49,522 bases of DNA from an uncultured Agathobaculum sp. Its GTDB lineage: Bacteria > Bacillota > Clostridia > Oscillospirales > Butyricicoccaceae. Position 1 is the stretch's first letter, and every line of letters starts with the position of its first letter. Shown in pieces: positions 8,003 through 15,619 of this stretch. Below the pieces are notes generated by a model that searched no databases, was not told the origin of the DNA, and worked only from the letters and a program-made list of their open reading frames with translations. The translations under genes were made by a program, and so were the position numbers. The stretch is from contig NZ_CALWJJ010000012.1 of assembly GCF_944380985.1 (NCBI RefSeq), positions 1 through 49,522 on the forward strand, given 5' to 3'.

Positions 8003-9376
8003 TTACTTTTTCATTATATCCTCGCCGCGGGCGGCCTTGGCCACAAGCCCAGACAGGAAGAGCAGCGCGATCAAGTTGGGGAACACCATCAGGCCGTTGA
8101 ACAGGTCGGACAGGTTCCAGACAAGATCGACCTTGAGCGCCGAGCCGATCACGATGCACACAACAACAATGGCCGCGTAGACCTTGGTCGCTTTTGCACC
8201 GAACAGCGCGCGCACGTTGGTCTCACCGAAGAAATACCAGCCAATGATGGTGGAAAAGGCGAAGAACAACATGGTGATCGCGACAAACGCATTGCCGAAT
8301 ACGCCCATCGTGGCGTTAAAGGCGGCCTGCGCCAACGCGGTGCCGTCGAGCGCGCCAGGCACGCCCGATTGCAGCTCGCCCGAGGTCAGGATGACCAGCG
8401 CGCTGAGCGTGAGCACGATAAAGGTATCAATAAACACCGAGACAACGGCGATTTCGCCCTGATCCTGCGGTTTTTCGACCTTGGCCAGCGCATGCGCGTG
8501 CGGGGTCGAACCCATGCCCGCTTCGTTGGAAAACAGGCCGCGTGCCACACCATAGCGCATGGCCTCACGCACCGAGATGCCGACCGCGCCGCCGAGCACA
8601 GCCTGCGGGTCGAACGCCGCAACAAAGATCGAGCGGAAAGCCGGGATGATTGCCTGATAGTTAACCGCGAGCACACCCACGCAACCAATGACGTAGAAAA
8701 TCGCCATGACGGGCACGAGCTTTTCGGTCACCGACGCGATGCGGCCGACGCCGCCCAGGAAGATGAATGCCGCGACCACCGCGCACGCGACGCCGACCAC
8801 GATGGCCGGCGTGCCAAACGCAGTCTGGAAAGCCGCGCTGATCGAGTTAGCCTGCACCATGTTGCCGGTAAAGCCAAGCGCAAAGATGATGGCTATCGAG
8901 AAAAATCCTGCGAGCAACTTGCCAAATCTGCCCTGAAAGCGTGCCTTGATGTAGTAGATCGGGCCGCCGGTCACATGGCCGGAAGCGTCCACGGTCTTGT
9001 ACTTTTGCGCGAGCACGGCCTCGCCGTAGATGTTGGCCATGCCGAAAAAGGCGCTCACCCACATCCAGAAGATCGCGCCCGGACCGCCCCAGTAAAGCGC
9101 GGTCGCCGCGCCCGCAATGTTGCCCGTGCCGACTTGCGCCGCAATCGCGGTGGTCAGCGCCTGGAAAGAACTCATGCCGTCCTTGCCGGCCTTTTCGCCG
9201 CTGAGCGAAAATCCCCCAAACAGCCGCTTAAAGCCCGCGCCAAAGCGGCGGATCTGCACAAAGCGGGTGCGAATGGTGTAGATAATGCCCGTGCCGACCA
9301 GCAGGTAGATGAGCACGCTATTCCATACCACATCGCTGATGCTGCTGATAAACGCAGCCAGTTGATCCATTGTCAT
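8003..9376 (-). CDS. AGCS-family alanine/glycine:sodium symporter
   Basis: The open frame extends far upstream, but the real start is the ATG at 9376 (MTMDQLAAF), 8 bases after a GGGGGA ribosome binding site; this gives 457 residues. The product has about ten hydrophobic segments and AGCS family signatures: AAQVGTGNIAGAA (cation/substrate region), GGPIYYI, and FSNEAGMGSTPHAHA. The family imports alanine or glycine with Na+ across the cytoplasmic membrane. A tandem glycine riboswitch and terminator precede it, which points to glycine as substrate or signal. It is monocistronic. The N-terminal extension of the open frame is riboswitch RNA and not protein. Confidence 0.92.
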   Translation of the reverse strand: MTMDQLAAFISSISDVVWNSVLIYLLVGTGIIYTIRTRFVQIRRFGAGFKRLFGGFSLSGEKAGKDGMSSFQALTTAIAAQVGTGNIAGAATALYWGGPGAIFWMWVSAFFGMANIYGEAVLAQKYKTVDASGHVTGGPIYYIKARFQGRFGKLLAGFFSIAIIFALGFTGNMVQANSISAAFQTAFGTPAIVVGVACAVVAAFIFLGGVGRIASVTEKLVPVMAIFYVIGCVGVLAVNYQAIIPAFRSIFVAAFDPQAVLGGAVGISVREAMRYGVARGLFSNEAGMGSTPHAHALAKVEKPQDQGEIAVVSVFIDTFIVLTLSALVILTSGELQSGVPGALDGTALAQAAFNATMGVFGNAFVAITMLFFAFSTIIGWYFFGETNVRALFGAKATKVYAAIVVVCIVIGSALKVDLVWNLSDLFNGLMVFPNLIALLFLSGLVAKAARGEDIMKK

Positions 9377-9411
9377 ACGATTATCCCCCTTTTTTCCCGT
9401 TTTGCGGCAAA

Positions 9412-9442
9412 CAAAAAAGCCACACCGCCCAGCGGTATGGCT
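9412..9442 (-). terminator. Riboswitch-controlled intrinsic terminator before the AGCS gene
   Basis: On the minus strand AGCCATACCGC (9432-9442) pairs with GCGGTGTGGCT (9418-9428) around a 3-base loop and runs straight into a T-tract. It lies between the glycine aptamers and the ATG, so it is the expression platform. Confidence 0.8.
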
Positions 9443-9554
9443 CTGAAAAGCATGGTTTTTTGGTTGCAGGCGCACGCAGCATGCGAAAAAACGGCGCTCC
9501 CATAGGGGGAACGGCCGACCCTTCGCCTGCTGAGACATTTTGACTGCCCAGCCT

Positions 9555-9745
9555 TCAAACTCTGTCCTTTTGCCTGAGAGATTGGCGTGCGTCCGACTGG
9601 GGGCGCGCGCGTTGCACCTTCGGCAGTTCCGCTGTGGGAACCTTCTCCAGAGCCACATCCATTTACAGTCCTCATCCGGCACGCCGGACGCCTGAGAGTT
9701 TTGCTCCTTCGGCAAGCCATACGGCTTTTTCCTGCAAACTTCGTT
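9555..9745 (-). promoter_or_regulatory. Tandem glycine riboswitch
   Basis: On the minus strand two glycine-aptamer cores occur in series. Aptamer 1 (about 9665-9745) has GCCGAAGGAGCAAAA and CTCTCAGG. Aptamer 2 (about 9555-9658) has TCTGGAGAAGG, TGCCGAAGGTGCAA, TCTCTCAGGCAAAAGG and ACAGAG. These are the conserved segments of the gcvT-type glycine riboswitch. The RNA starts at a predicted promoter just upstream and leads to a terminator before the symporter gene. A transcriptional switch is therefore likely. The direction (glycine ON or OFF) cannot be fixed by eye. Confidence 0.92.
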
Positions 9746-9775
9746 TGTCGCTGTATGATAATTGTATGATATGAT

Positions 9776-9804
9776 AGTGTACCATCCGGACGGCATCCTG
9801 TCAA
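9776..9804 (-). promoter_or_regulatory. Predicted promoter of the glycine-riboswitch transcript
   Basis: Minus-strand TTGACA (9799-9804), a 17-base spacer and TACACT (9776-9781) place the transcription start near 9769, just before the first aptamer. Confidence 0.75.
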
Positions 9805-9854
9805 GTGTGTATGAAAAGTGTTCACAGCTCATTCACGCGCAGCTTGACAAGCTG

Positions 9855-9863
9855 TGCTATAAT
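9855..9863 (+). promoter_or_regulatory. Predicted extended -10 promoter for the FHA-SEDS/PBP operon
   Basis: TGCTATAAT is a consensus extended -10 element about 50 bases before the ATG at 9913. The nearby TTGACA at 9844 is only 8 bases away, so it is not its partner. Confidence 0.5.
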
Positions 9864-9912
9864 AATTTAGGTTATTTAGAGTTAAAACACGCCGGAAGGG
9901 AGGAGATTGACC

Positions 9913-11664
9913 ATGACCGACGCATTGCAGCGCCTACTGGACGGGCTGACCGGCTTTCTTGCGGAAAACCCGCTTGTCGGCACATGGTATACGACGGTCG
10001 TCCGCTTTGTGTTCCCGCTGCTGGCGCTGATGATCCTGGTCGGTGCGATCCGCTCGTTGTGGAAAGTAAAGCACCCGGACGAGGTCTGGGGTTATCTTGG
10101 CATGGCAAACGGCGTGCGCCTGCCGCTGACCCACTGGGAAAACATCATCGGCCGCGCGCCCTCGTGCGATGTGCAGATCGAGTATCCCTCTGTCTCCCGC
10201 CAGCACGCCGCGCTTATCCGGCAGGACGATGGCTCGTGGACGGTGTACGATCTCGACTCCAAGGGCGGCGTTCGGGTAAACGATCTGCCGGTGGATGAGT
10301 ATGCGGTCGTCGAAGCCGGCGACACGGTCTCCTTTGGCGGCATTCCGACCATGCTGGTGCCCATCTCGGTGGAGGAAAAGCGCCGGCAGATGATAGAGCG
10401 CCGCGCCGAGGGCCGCCCCGCCGGTATGTGGGGCGCGCTCGTGCTGCTGACGCTGTTCCAGGTGCTGACCGCAGTGCAGCTCATCATCGCCGCAGGCGAG
10501 CAGGCGAGCGTCACCATCCCGCTGACTTTTTTGGCGTTCACGCTCATCTGCTGGGGGTATTTTATCGTCATGCGTTCACTCCGGCGCATCGGGTTTGAGA
10601 TGGAGACCATCGCGTTTTTCCTCTGCACACTATCGCTCGCCGTCACCGGCTCGACCGTGCCCGAAGAGTGCCCTAAGCAGCTGATCGCCATCCTGATGGG
10701 CCTTATACTGTTTCTCGTGCTTGGCTTTTTCCTGCGCGACCTGACGCGCGCGCAAAAGGTGCGCTGGTTCATGGGCGCGGCGGCGGTCGGCATGCTGGCG
10801 ATTACGCTGCTGATCGGCTCGTCCGAGGGCGGCGCCAAGGCGTGGATCAGGCTTGGCGGCATGTCGCTCCAGCCCTCCGAGCTTGCCAAAATCTGCTACA
10901 TTTTTGCGGGCGCGGCCACGCTCGACCGGCTGTTTAACAAGCGCAACCTGTGGATGTTCATTGGTCTGACCGGCATCTGCGGCGCCTGTCTTGCGCTGCA
11001 AAACGATTTCGGTACGGCGCTTGTGTTCTTTGTCACCTTTCTGGTCATCGCCTACCTGCGCTCGGGCGATTTTGCCACCCTTGGCCTGATCTGCGGCGGC
11101 TGTTTTGCCGGCGGTATGATGCTGCTGACCATCCGGCCGCACGTCGCCGCACGCTTTTCCTCTTGGGGTCATATCTGGGAGGATGTGTACGGCGCGGGCT
11201 TCCAGCAGACCCACACGCTGACCGCGGCCGCCTCGGGCGGCATGATCGGCGTGGGCGCAGGCGAGGGCTGGCTATCCGGCCTTGCCGCAGCGGATACCGA
11301 CATTGTATTCGGCATGCTGTGTGAAGAATGGGGTCTTGTTATCGCGGTGCTGACCATCCTATGCATCATTACGCTGGCGGTGTTCGCGGTGCGCGCGTGC
11401 CGCGCCGGGCGCTCGAGCTTTTATACGATCGCGGCCTGCGCCGCGACCAGCCTTTTGGTGTTCCAAACCTGTTTGAATGTATTTGGCGCGGTCGACATCC
11501 TGCCGTTTACCGGTGTGACGTTGCCGTTCGTGTCCAACGGCGGCTCGTCGATGCTGTCGGCCTGGGGCATGCTTGCCTTTCTCAAGGCGACCGATACACG
11601 GCAGAACGCTTCGTTTGCAGTCCGCCTGCCATCAAGGCGCGAGCTGCGCGAGGAGGTGGAGTAA
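9913..11664 (+). CDS. FHA-domain/SEDS (RodA/FtsW/SpoVE) fusion, peptidoglycan polymerase
   Basis: The ATG at 9913, 7 bases after AAGGGAGGAG, is preferred to TTG 9907; the protein has 583 residues. After one N-terminal membrane segment (about 30-50) comes a cytoplasmic FHA domain (about 60-150) with GR at 80-81, SRQH at 95-98 and N123, the residues that hold phosphothreonine. The rest is a multi-pass SEDS domain with WIRLGG, QPSELAK, DFGTALV, SGGMIGVG and PFVSNGGSSM. SEDS proteins polymerise lipid II glycan strands with a class B PBP, and the next gene encodes one at zero spacing. The FHA domain implies control by Thr phosphorylation; no kinase gene is in the window. It could serve elongation, division or sporulation. 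Confidence 0.9.
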   Translation: MTDALQRLLDGLTGFLAENPLVGTWYTTVVRFVFPLLALMILVGAIRSLWKVKHPDEVWGYLGMANGVRLPLTHWENIIGRAPSCDVQIEYPSVSRQHAALIRQDDGSWTVYDLDSKGGVRVNDLPVDEYAVVEAGDTVSFGGIPTMLVPISVEEKRRQMIERRAEGRPAGMWGALVLLTLFQVLTAVQLIIAAGEQASVTIPLTFLAFTLICWGYFIVMRSLRRIGFEMETIAFFLCTLSLAVTGSTVPEECPKQLIAILMGLILFLVLGFFLRDLTRAQKVRWFMGAAAVGMLAITLLIGSSEGGAKAWIRLGGMSLQPSELAKICYIFAGAATLDRLFNKRNLWMFIGLTGICGACLALQNDFGTALVFFVTFLVIAYLRSGDFATLGLICGGCFAGGMMLLTIRPHVAARFSSWGHIWEDVYGAGFQQTHTLTAAASGGMIGVGAGEGWLSGLAAADTDIVFGMLCEEWGLVIAVLTILCIITLAVFAVRACRAGRSSFYTIAACAATSLLVFQTCLNVFGAVDILPFTGVTLPFVSNGGSSMLSAWGMLAFLKATDTRQNASFAVRLPSRRELREEVE

Positions 11665-13038
11665 GTGCGCAAAATTGAAAAACGCGGCATCTTCTGCCTG
11701 ATCCTGGCCGCGCTGCTCGGCCTTGGGCTGGCCTTTTTCTGCCTGCAATTTGTGCTGGACGGCGGCGACTGGGCCTCCTACCCTTACAACCGGCACCTGT
11801 ATTCAAACGAGGGTGTGCTCCGTGGCGGCACGGTGCTCGACCGAGACGGCGACGTACTGTCAACGCTTGACGAAAACGGCGACCGCGTCTACTATGACGA
11901 TGTGGACGTGCGCCGCGCAACGCTGCACGCGGTAGGCGACGCGGCTGGCAATATCGGCGCGGGCGCGCTGACCGCATTTGCGGACAAGCTCTCGGGCTAC
12001 AACCTGCTGACCGGCGCGTATGCGCCGCTCGGCGCGGGCAACAGCGTCTATCTGACGATCGACGCCTACCTTAACAACATTGCCTACCAGGCGATGAACG
12101 GCATGAGCGGCACGGTGGGCGTATACAATTACAAAACGGGCGAAATCCTGTGCATGGTCTCGACTCCGACCTTTGACCCCGCTAACCCACCGGAAATCGA
12201 CGCAGAAGACCCCGCGTGGGAGGGTGTCTACGTCAACCGTCTGCTGTCGGCAAACTCCATCCCAGGCTCGATCTTTAAAGTGGTCACGCTTAGCGCGGCG
12301 ATCGAAAACATACCCGATCTTTTCTCCCGCAGCTGGACATGTACCGGCTCGGTCGAGATCGGCGGCGATGTGGTCACCTGCCCCTATGCGCACGGCGAGC
12401 TCGACATCGAGGACGCGCTTGCGGTCTCGTGCAACGGCGTATTCGGCCAGCTTGCGGTCGAGCTGGGCGGCGAAACCATGCAGCAGTATACCGACGAGGC
12501 GGGGCTGACCGCGTCGATCAGTGTCGACGGCATCCAATCCTCCAAAGGGCATTTTAACTTTGCCGGTAACGACAATCAACTCGCCTGGGCGGGCGTTGGC
12601 CAGGGCGAGGACACCATGTGCCCGATCAATATGATGCTGTATATGGGCGCGGTCGCAAACGGCGGCCGGGCGGCAGAGCCACGCCTGATTGACAGCTCGT
12701 TTACCTCCTTTGGTCTGCCGACCGGACTCTACTTTGCGCACAAGTCGGGCCGCCTGATTGATGCGGATACCGCGTCCACCATTGCGGATATGATGCACAA
12801 CAACGTCATCGAGACCTACGGACAGGAGCGCTTTCCGGGTATGGACATCTGCGCCAAATCGGGCACAGCCGAGGTCGGCCCCGATCAGACCCCCAATGCG
12901 TGGTTTACCGGCTTTTTGCGCGATGAATCCACCCCTTACGCTTTCATTGTGCTGGTCGAAAATGGCGGCGGCGGCTCGTCGGTCGCGGGCACGGTGGCTT
13001 CCGAGGTGTTACAGGCGGCGGTCAGCCGGGCGTATTGA
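11665..13038 (+). CDS. Class B penicillin-binding protein transpeptidase (PbpA-like)
   Basis: The GTG at 11665 directly follows the SEDS stop codon and uses the GAGGAGG in the end of that gene. The 457-residue protein has one N-terminal membrane helix (about 8-30) and a short linker. Its transpeptidase domain has all three catalytic motifs: SIFK (Ser202, Lys205), SCN (255-257) and KSGT (398-401). Size and layout match the short PBPs of the PbpA type, without PASTA domains or a long dimerisation region. It should cross-link stem peptides outside the membrane together with the SEDS partner. A strong terminator follows 26 bases later, which defines a two-gene operon. Confidence 0.9.
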   Translation: MRKIEKRGIFCLILAALLGLGLAFFCLQFVLDGGDWASYPYNRHLYSNEGVLRGGTVLDRDGDVLSTLDENGDRVYYDDVDVRRATLHAVGDAAGNIGAGALTAFADKLSGYNLLTGAYAPLGAGNSVYLTIDAYLNNIAYQAMNGMSGTVGVYNYKTGEILCMVSTPTFDPANPPEIDAEDPAWEGVYVNRLLSANSIPGSIFKVVTLSAAIENIPDLFSRSWTCTGSVEIGGDVVTCPYAHGELDIEDALAVSCNGVFGQLAVELGGETMQQYTDEAGLTASISVDGIQSSKGHFNFAGNDNQLAWAGVGQGEDTMCPINMMLYMGAVANGGRAAEPRLIDSSFTSFGLPTGLYFAHKSGRLIDADTASTIADMMHNNVIETYGQERFPGMDICAKSGTAEVGPDQTPNAWFTGFLRDESTPYAFIVLVENGGGGSSVAGTVASEVLQAAVSRAY

Positions 13039-13064
13039 GTGCGATTAATTAAAACAAAAACGGA

Positions 13065-13093
13065 AAAAGCGCTGCGGATTCCGCAGCGCTTTT
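13065..13093. terminator. Bidirectional terminator between the PBP and xpt genes
   Basis: A perfect 13-bp stem (13065-13077 with 13081-13093) with loop ATT has A-rich and T-rich flanks. It serves two convergent genes. Confidence 0.85.
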
Positions 13094-13135
13094 GTTTCTT
13101 TTTTGCAGGTGGCTCCGCAATGGAAACCTCGGCTG

Positions 13136-13714
13136 TTACTCCCGAAAACGAACGGTCTGCGTGGCCGCGTCCATGCCGTCCACAATAGCGAGCGACTCGA
13201 CGCGCAGCCCCATTTCCCGCAGCATCTTGCCGCCGCACTGAAAACCCTTTTCGATCACAATGCCGATGCCGACCACATTGGCGTGCGCGGCTTCAACAAT
13301 CTGGCACAGCCCCATGGCCGCGCAGCCGTTTGCCAGAAAATCATCAATGATGAGCACATTTTCCCCGGGGTTTAAAAAACGGCTGGCGACGATTACATCA
13401 TACCGCCGCTTATGCGTGAAAGACTCGACTGGGGCGGAAAGCATGGTGCCATCCAGGTTGATCGACTGCGCCTTTTTGGCAAACACGACCGGCACATTGA
13501 AGTACTGCGCCGTAATCGCCGCGATACCAATGCCCGAGGCCTCGATCGTCAAGATGCGGTCGACCTTTGTGCCGGCAAACCGGCTTTTGAACTCTTCACC
13601 GATCGCATTGAACAGCTCGATGTCCATCTGGTGGTTGAGAAAGTTGTCCACCTTGAGGACGTTGCCTTCTTTGATTACGCCGTCTTTCCGGATTCGCTCT
13701 TTCAACAGTTCCAT
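13136..13714 (-). CDS. xpt: Xanthine phosphoribosyltransferase
   Basis: The start is set at ATG 13714 (MELLKERI), which follows AAGGAAG; the longer upstream frame has no supported sequence. The 192-residue product matches xanthine PRTase: NFLNHQMD near the N-terminus, [12 protein letters not shown], the substrate loop AKKAQS, and the PRPP-binding motif [11 protein letters not shown]. It converts xanthine and PRPP to XMP in purine salvage. Xpt genes are often under a guanine riboswitch; I looked for the purine-aptamer core upstream and did not see it. No transporter gene is next to it. Confidence 0.92.
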   Translation of the reverse strand: MELLKERIRKDGVIKEGNVLKVDNFLNHQMDIELFNAIGEEFKSRFAGTKVDRILTIEASGIGIAAITAQYFNVPVVFAKKAQSINLDGTMLSAPVESFTHKRRYDVIVASRFLNPGENVLIIDDFLANGCAAMGLCQIVEAAHANVVGIGIVIEKGFQCGGKMLREMGLRVESLAIVDGMDAATQTVRFRE

Positions 13715-13948
13715 GCTATCGATCTTCCTTGTCCGCAACTGAAATTGGTATGAATTAAGAATACCATTTTTCGGGCGCGCTGTATAGGCCTTTTTCGACG
13801 AAATTTTCAGTTCGCGCCCCATATCCGCAGCCGCGGCTGCCTCGTATTGCGTTTGCCACACGCATGTGCTACACTGAAGGCACCAATGCTCATGTGCCAT
13901 AAAGTAACACATGGAAACTTTATAAACAGCAACCCACTATTCCGACCA

Positions 13949-14281
13949 TTACGGTAAATACTTAAAAATCCAATCGCACATATGCTCAAAAACTGGACGT
14001 AATTCAATTCCTTTTAGACTTAATTGATATTCAACTTTGGGCGGTATTTGAGGATATTCTTTCCGAATAATTAAACCGTCTTGTTCTAATTCTTTGAGTT
14101 GAATGCTTAACATTCGGTGCGAAATGGGGGTAAGCAGTTTTTTTAATTCACCATAGCGCAACATTGAATGAAATGCAAGCTGATACATAATGCGGAGCTT
14201 CCATTTTCCCCCAATCATATTTATAACAGCTTCAAATCGTTCATAATCTATTTTTCGTATTTTACTATTTTCCTCCAACAA
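13949..14281 (-). CDS. HxlR-family winged-helix transcriptional regulator
   Basis: The 110-residue protein has the HxlR (MarR-like) winged-helix signature: a GGKWKLRIMYQL helix, LRYGELKKLL, ISHRMLSIQLKELEQDGLI for the recognition helix, and PPKVEYQLS for the wing. These dimeric repressors often sense redox or reactive electrophiles and control a divergently transcribed flavin-dependent reductase. That is the arrangement here, with the reductase gene starting 132 bases away. Both genes are far more AT-rich than the surrounding chromosome, which suggests acquisition as a pair. Confidence 0.88.
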   Translation of the reverse strand: MLEENSKIRKIDYERFEAVINMIGGKWKLRIMYQLAFHSMLRYGELKKLLTPISHRMLSIQLKELEQDGLIIRKEYPQIPPKVEYQLSLKGIELRPVFEHMCDWIFKYLP

Positions 14282-14316
14282 TATAATTACTCTCCTCTTT
14301 GTAAGTATCTAAAATA

Positions 14317-14356
14317 AAAGTGCGTACTTTCTTGATTTTCTGCTCCTTAGTATAAT
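14317..14356 (+). promoter_or_regulatory. Predicted promoter and HxlR operator of the flavin reductase gene
   Basis: TATAAT at 14351-14356 is a consensus -10. The inverted repeat AAAGTGCGTACTTT (14317-14330) covers the expected -35 position, a good place for repression by the adjacent HxlR protein. Operator function is inferred from position and symmetry. Confidence 0.5.
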
Positions 14357-14412
14357 GGAAAGTAGTGAAATATTCAAATGCTTTTGTTTGCACTTTAGAA
14401 AAGAGGTATTTT

Positions 14413-15123
14413 ATGAAAGTTATGATTATAAACGGAAGTCCAAGAAAAAACGGAGCAACCGCTTATCTTCTACATAAAATTGAAGCAAATTTATCAGCCC
14501 GAGGAACAGAAGTTATTTTTTATAATTTATCAGAACAGAAAATGTCAATGTGTAATGGTTGTTGTATTTGCTATAAAACCGGTCATTGCATACATAATGA
14601 TAGTGCAGAAGAAATATCAAAACAAATTCGTGAGGTTGACGGATTGATAATAGGTTCATCAACAATCGCAAGCAATGTTCCGGGTATTTTGAAAACCTTT
14701 ATAGACAGAGGCCACTTCGTAATTGAGCAATTATTATCTGATAAATATAGCTTATGTGTTGCCACATATGAAAATTATGGAGGACAAACTACATTAAAAA
14801 TATTAAAAAGCCTTACAACCTTGTCAGGTTCTCTATTAAGCGGAGCGATTGCTTTAAAAATTCCATTTAACAGTGATTATTCATTGAACAAAACAATAGA
14901 TAAAATTGCACAAAAATATTCTGCTAAATTATATAAAGATATTTCAACAAAAAGAAAATATAGAATGCAAAAAATTAAACAATTTTTTGTTATCAATATA
15001 GGGCTAAAACCTTTTATTTTACAGAAGGGAGACAGTTACAAAGCTATACAAGAGCGTTGGCGCGAATTGGGGCTATTAGCAAAGCCAGCCAAGCCAGCCA
15101 ACGATCAAGCCAGTCAACGATAG
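14413..15123 (+). CDS. NAD(P)H-dependent flavin reductase / flavodoxin-fold oxidoreductase
   Basis: The start at 14413 follows AAGAGG; the 16 upstream codons are not used. The 236-residue product begins KVMIINGSPRKNGAT, the FMN-phosphate loop of the NADPH-dependent FMN reductase family. A Cys-rich CNGCCICYKTGHC segment lies at about residues 50-62, as in iron-sulfur-flavoprotein relatives, followed by GSSTIASNVPG. It likely reduces quinones or other electrophiles. The last ~15 codons (AKPAKPANDQASQR) come from a stretch of short direct repeats and look grafted on where AT-rich DNA meets GC-rich DNA. Confidence 0.85.
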   Translation: MKVMIINGSPRKNGATAYLLHKIEANLSARGTEVIFYNLSEQKMSMCNGCCICYKTGHCIHNDSAEEISKQIREVDGLIIGSSTIASNVPGILKTFIDRGHFVIEQLLSDKYSLCVATYENYGGQTTLKILKSLTTLSGSLLSGAIALKIPFNSDYSLNKTIDKIAQKYSAKLYKDISTKRKYRMQKIKQFFVINIGLKPFILQKGDSYKAIQERWRELGLLAKPAKPANDQASQR

Positions 15124-15179
15124 AATAAACGAAGCTCCGCGTCGTCGGTGACAGCCCGCCCACCTTTGCTGGTAGGTAA

Positions 15180-15350
15180 TCAAGGGGCGACAGCAGGGAG
15201 TGTTGCCGCCCCGCACTGCTCGGCCGCGCGGTGCTCGGCAAAAAGCAGGGCGCGCGTGTGCGCGTCGTGACAGAGGACGGAGCCTCGTATAGCGTTGTCA
15301 TCCGGGCGATCCAAAAGGAGCAGGATGACGGCACGGGCAGCATCCTGTAA
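15180..15350 (+). pseudogene. GreA/GreB C-terminal domain remnant
   Basis: The frame from 15180 to TAA 15348-15350 translates to ALLGRAVLGKKQGARV then a TEDGASYSVVIRAI strand. This resembles the C-terminal FKBP-like domain of GreA-type transcript cleavage factors (typically RALLGKKVGD, ETPGG). The N-terminal coiled coil and a start codon are missing; a stop lies just upstream. It is probably the tail of a decayed greA-like gene left at the edge of the AT-rich island. Confidence 0.5.
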
Positions 15351-15540
15351 AGCAGTGGAAAGCATGGACTTTTTGCTTGTATATCACAACTATAACAGCC
15401 AGCTGGAAAATTCTTTGCGGACAGAAACAAACAGAAGCAGTTGGGCAACCCGACTGCAAACCTGTTTTGGGCCGTATTACGATCATCAAACAGCAAACTT
15501 ATGATAAACTACCGGTATGATCGGTGGTTTCCTTTATATT
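15351..15540. other. Non-coding spacer
   Basis: Only short open frames without ribosome binding sites or recognisable sequence are present between the GreA remnant and the hairpin at 15541. Confidence 0.35.
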
Positions 15541-15585
15541 ATAAGGACTGCCGGGCACTTTTAAAAGTTGCCCGGCAGTCCTTAT
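15541..15585 (-). terminator. 45-base near-perfect palindrome downstream of the fucosidase gene
   Basis: A perfect 17-bp stem (15541-15557 with 15569-15585) encloses CTTTTAAAAGT, itself nearly palindromic. It sits 34 bases past the fucosidase stop codon and probably ends its transcript or protects its 3' end. The T-run after it is poor. Confidence 0.65.
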
Positions 15586-15619
15586 AGCTGTGGAGTTTAA
15601 CAACCCTATAAAGCCTTTA

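Noticed and set aside
8369..9505. 378-codon plus-strand ORF opposite the AGCS gene
   Set aside because: It is a shadow of the GC-rich membrane-protein gene; composition is Arg/Ala/His-rich without structure, and it runs into the riboswitch terminator.
9844..9863. TTGACA plus TATAAT as a standard promoter for the SEDS operon
   Set aside because: Spacing is only 8 bases; the -10 was kept as an extended -10 element instead.
11860..12798. 312-codon minus-strand ORF opposite the PBP gene
   Set aside because: The plus-strand gene has all three PBP motifs; the antisense frame has no recognisable domain.
13715..13948. Guanine riboswitch upstream of xpt
   Set aside because: I looked for the purine-aptamer core and its flanking stem on the minus strand and did not find it.
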